This document shows positions 63,279 to 64,000 of a stretch of DNA of 64,000 nt, piece by piece. Where the stretch lies: positions 1 through 64,000 of the forward strand of contig CAUYUJ010004018.1 in assembly GCA_963575745.1 (NCBI GenBank), given 5' to 3'. Numbering within the stretch: position 1 is the stretch's first letter; every line of letters begins with the position of its first letter. The position numbers were made by a program, and so were the translations under genes. The DNA is from Prorocentrum cordatum (lineage: Eukaryota; Sar; Dinophyceae; Prorocentrales; Prorocentraceae). The notes under the pieces were generated by a model. That model did no database searches, was not told the DNA's origin, and was given only the letters and a program-made list of their open reading frames with translations.

Positions 63279-64000
63279 TGACAGTGGGGACAGTGGGACA
63301 GTGGTGGGGACGGTAGTGGTGGGGACATTTGTGAAGGCGGTGGTGAGGACGGTGGTGGGACAGTAGTACAGTGAGGAGAGTGGCGGGGACAGTGGGACAG
63401 TGGTGGGGACACTGGGACAGTGGGACAGCACAGTGGGACAGCGGCGGGAACAGTTGGGACAGTGGGACGGTGGTGGGAATAGTGGGGACAGTGGGACAGT
63501 GGTGGGGACAGTGGGGACAATGGGGAGAGTGGGACCGTGGTGGGACAATGGTGGGGAGAGTGGGGACAGTGAGACACTGGTGGGGGCACTGGTGGGGACA
63601 GCGGGGACAATGGTGGAAACAGTGGGGACAGTAGGACAGTGGTGGGGACTGTGGGACAGTGGTGGGGACGGTGATGCTGGGGACAGTGGTGTGGGGACAG
63701 TGGGACAGTGGTGGGGACAGTGGGGACAGTGGGACAGTGGTGGGAACAGTGGTGGTGGGGACAGTGGTGAGGGCGGTGGCGAGGACGGTGGTGGGACAAT
63801 GGGACAGAGGTACAGTGAGGATAGTGGTGGGGACAGTGGTGGGGAACAGTGGGACAGCTCAGTGGGACAGCGGCGGGGACAGTGGGACAGTGGGACAGTG
63901 GTGGGTACCGCGGGGGGAAGTGGGGAGAGTGGGACCGTGGTGGGAGTAGTGGCAGGGACAGTGGGGACAGTGCGACAGTGGTGGGGGCACTGGTGGGCCA
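63279..64000. repeat. GGGACAGTGG(T) minisatellite reaching the window end
   Basis: Over 700 bp of GGGGACAGTGGGACAGTGGT-type units (about 9-, 12- and 18-bp sub-units) with higher-order repetition (GCACAGTGGGACAGCGGCGG near 63428 and a near copy at 63855). It continues past the window edge. Confidence 0.95.

Overview
The window looks like nuclear DNA of a eukaryotic microbe, most likely a dinoflagellate. This is inferred from character, not from a marker gene. The sequence is GC-rich and full of very long microsatellites, especially trinucleotide (GAC, GGA/CTC, CTG, AGT, GTC). It has long tandem arrays of kilobase-sized units and carries decayed non-LTR and tyrosine-recombinase (DIRS-type) retroelements. 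I found no bacterial-style operons, no rRNA or tRNA gene, and no spliced-leader gene. Most of the long open frames run through triplet repeats and are artefacts.

Layout. 1-16 kb: mini- and microsatellites, with small non-autonomous elements between them: three copies of a ~150-bp element with 20-21-bp inverted ends, one copy of a second inverted-repeat family at 9.4 kb, and a 197-bp palindromic element. A composite module of GGA tract, single-copy spacer and ~84-bp tandem repeats occurs at 10.4, 13.6, 32.7 and 36.5 kb. 16-19 kb: relics of a LINE (end of an endonuclease domain, then a C-terminal zinc knuckle). 20.6-22.2 kb: a ~100-bp minisatellite. 24.8-26.8 kb: a frameshifted DIRS-like reverse transcriptase/RNase H. 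29.6-30.8 kb: a decayed tyrosine recombinase, followed by two copies of a 29-bp palindrome.

37.6-62.6 kb is the most interesting part. A small-protein family is present as one diverged two-block copy (37.6-38.9 kb), a tandem array of seven ~1.13-kb units (52.7-60.6 kb), and an apparently uninterrupted 70-codon homologue at 62.4 kb. The array copies are split by ~380 bp at a point where the 62.4-kb copy is continuous. That insert lacks GT-AG ends and its ends are partly complementary. Between the single copy and the array lie a 720-bp AGT microsatellite and a ~13-kb array of ten degenerate ~0.7-1.7-kb units, with an eleventh copy at 60.9 kb. Several of these units keep a common ~88-codon frame with a hydrophobic core, while each unit has acquired its own poly(A), TA, AAAC, ATC or GTC tract.

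The window ends inside a GGGACAGTGG minisatellite. All functional statements are inferences from reading the sequence; no search was run. Gene calls are low to moderate confidence, while repeat and inverted-repeat structures are directly visible.
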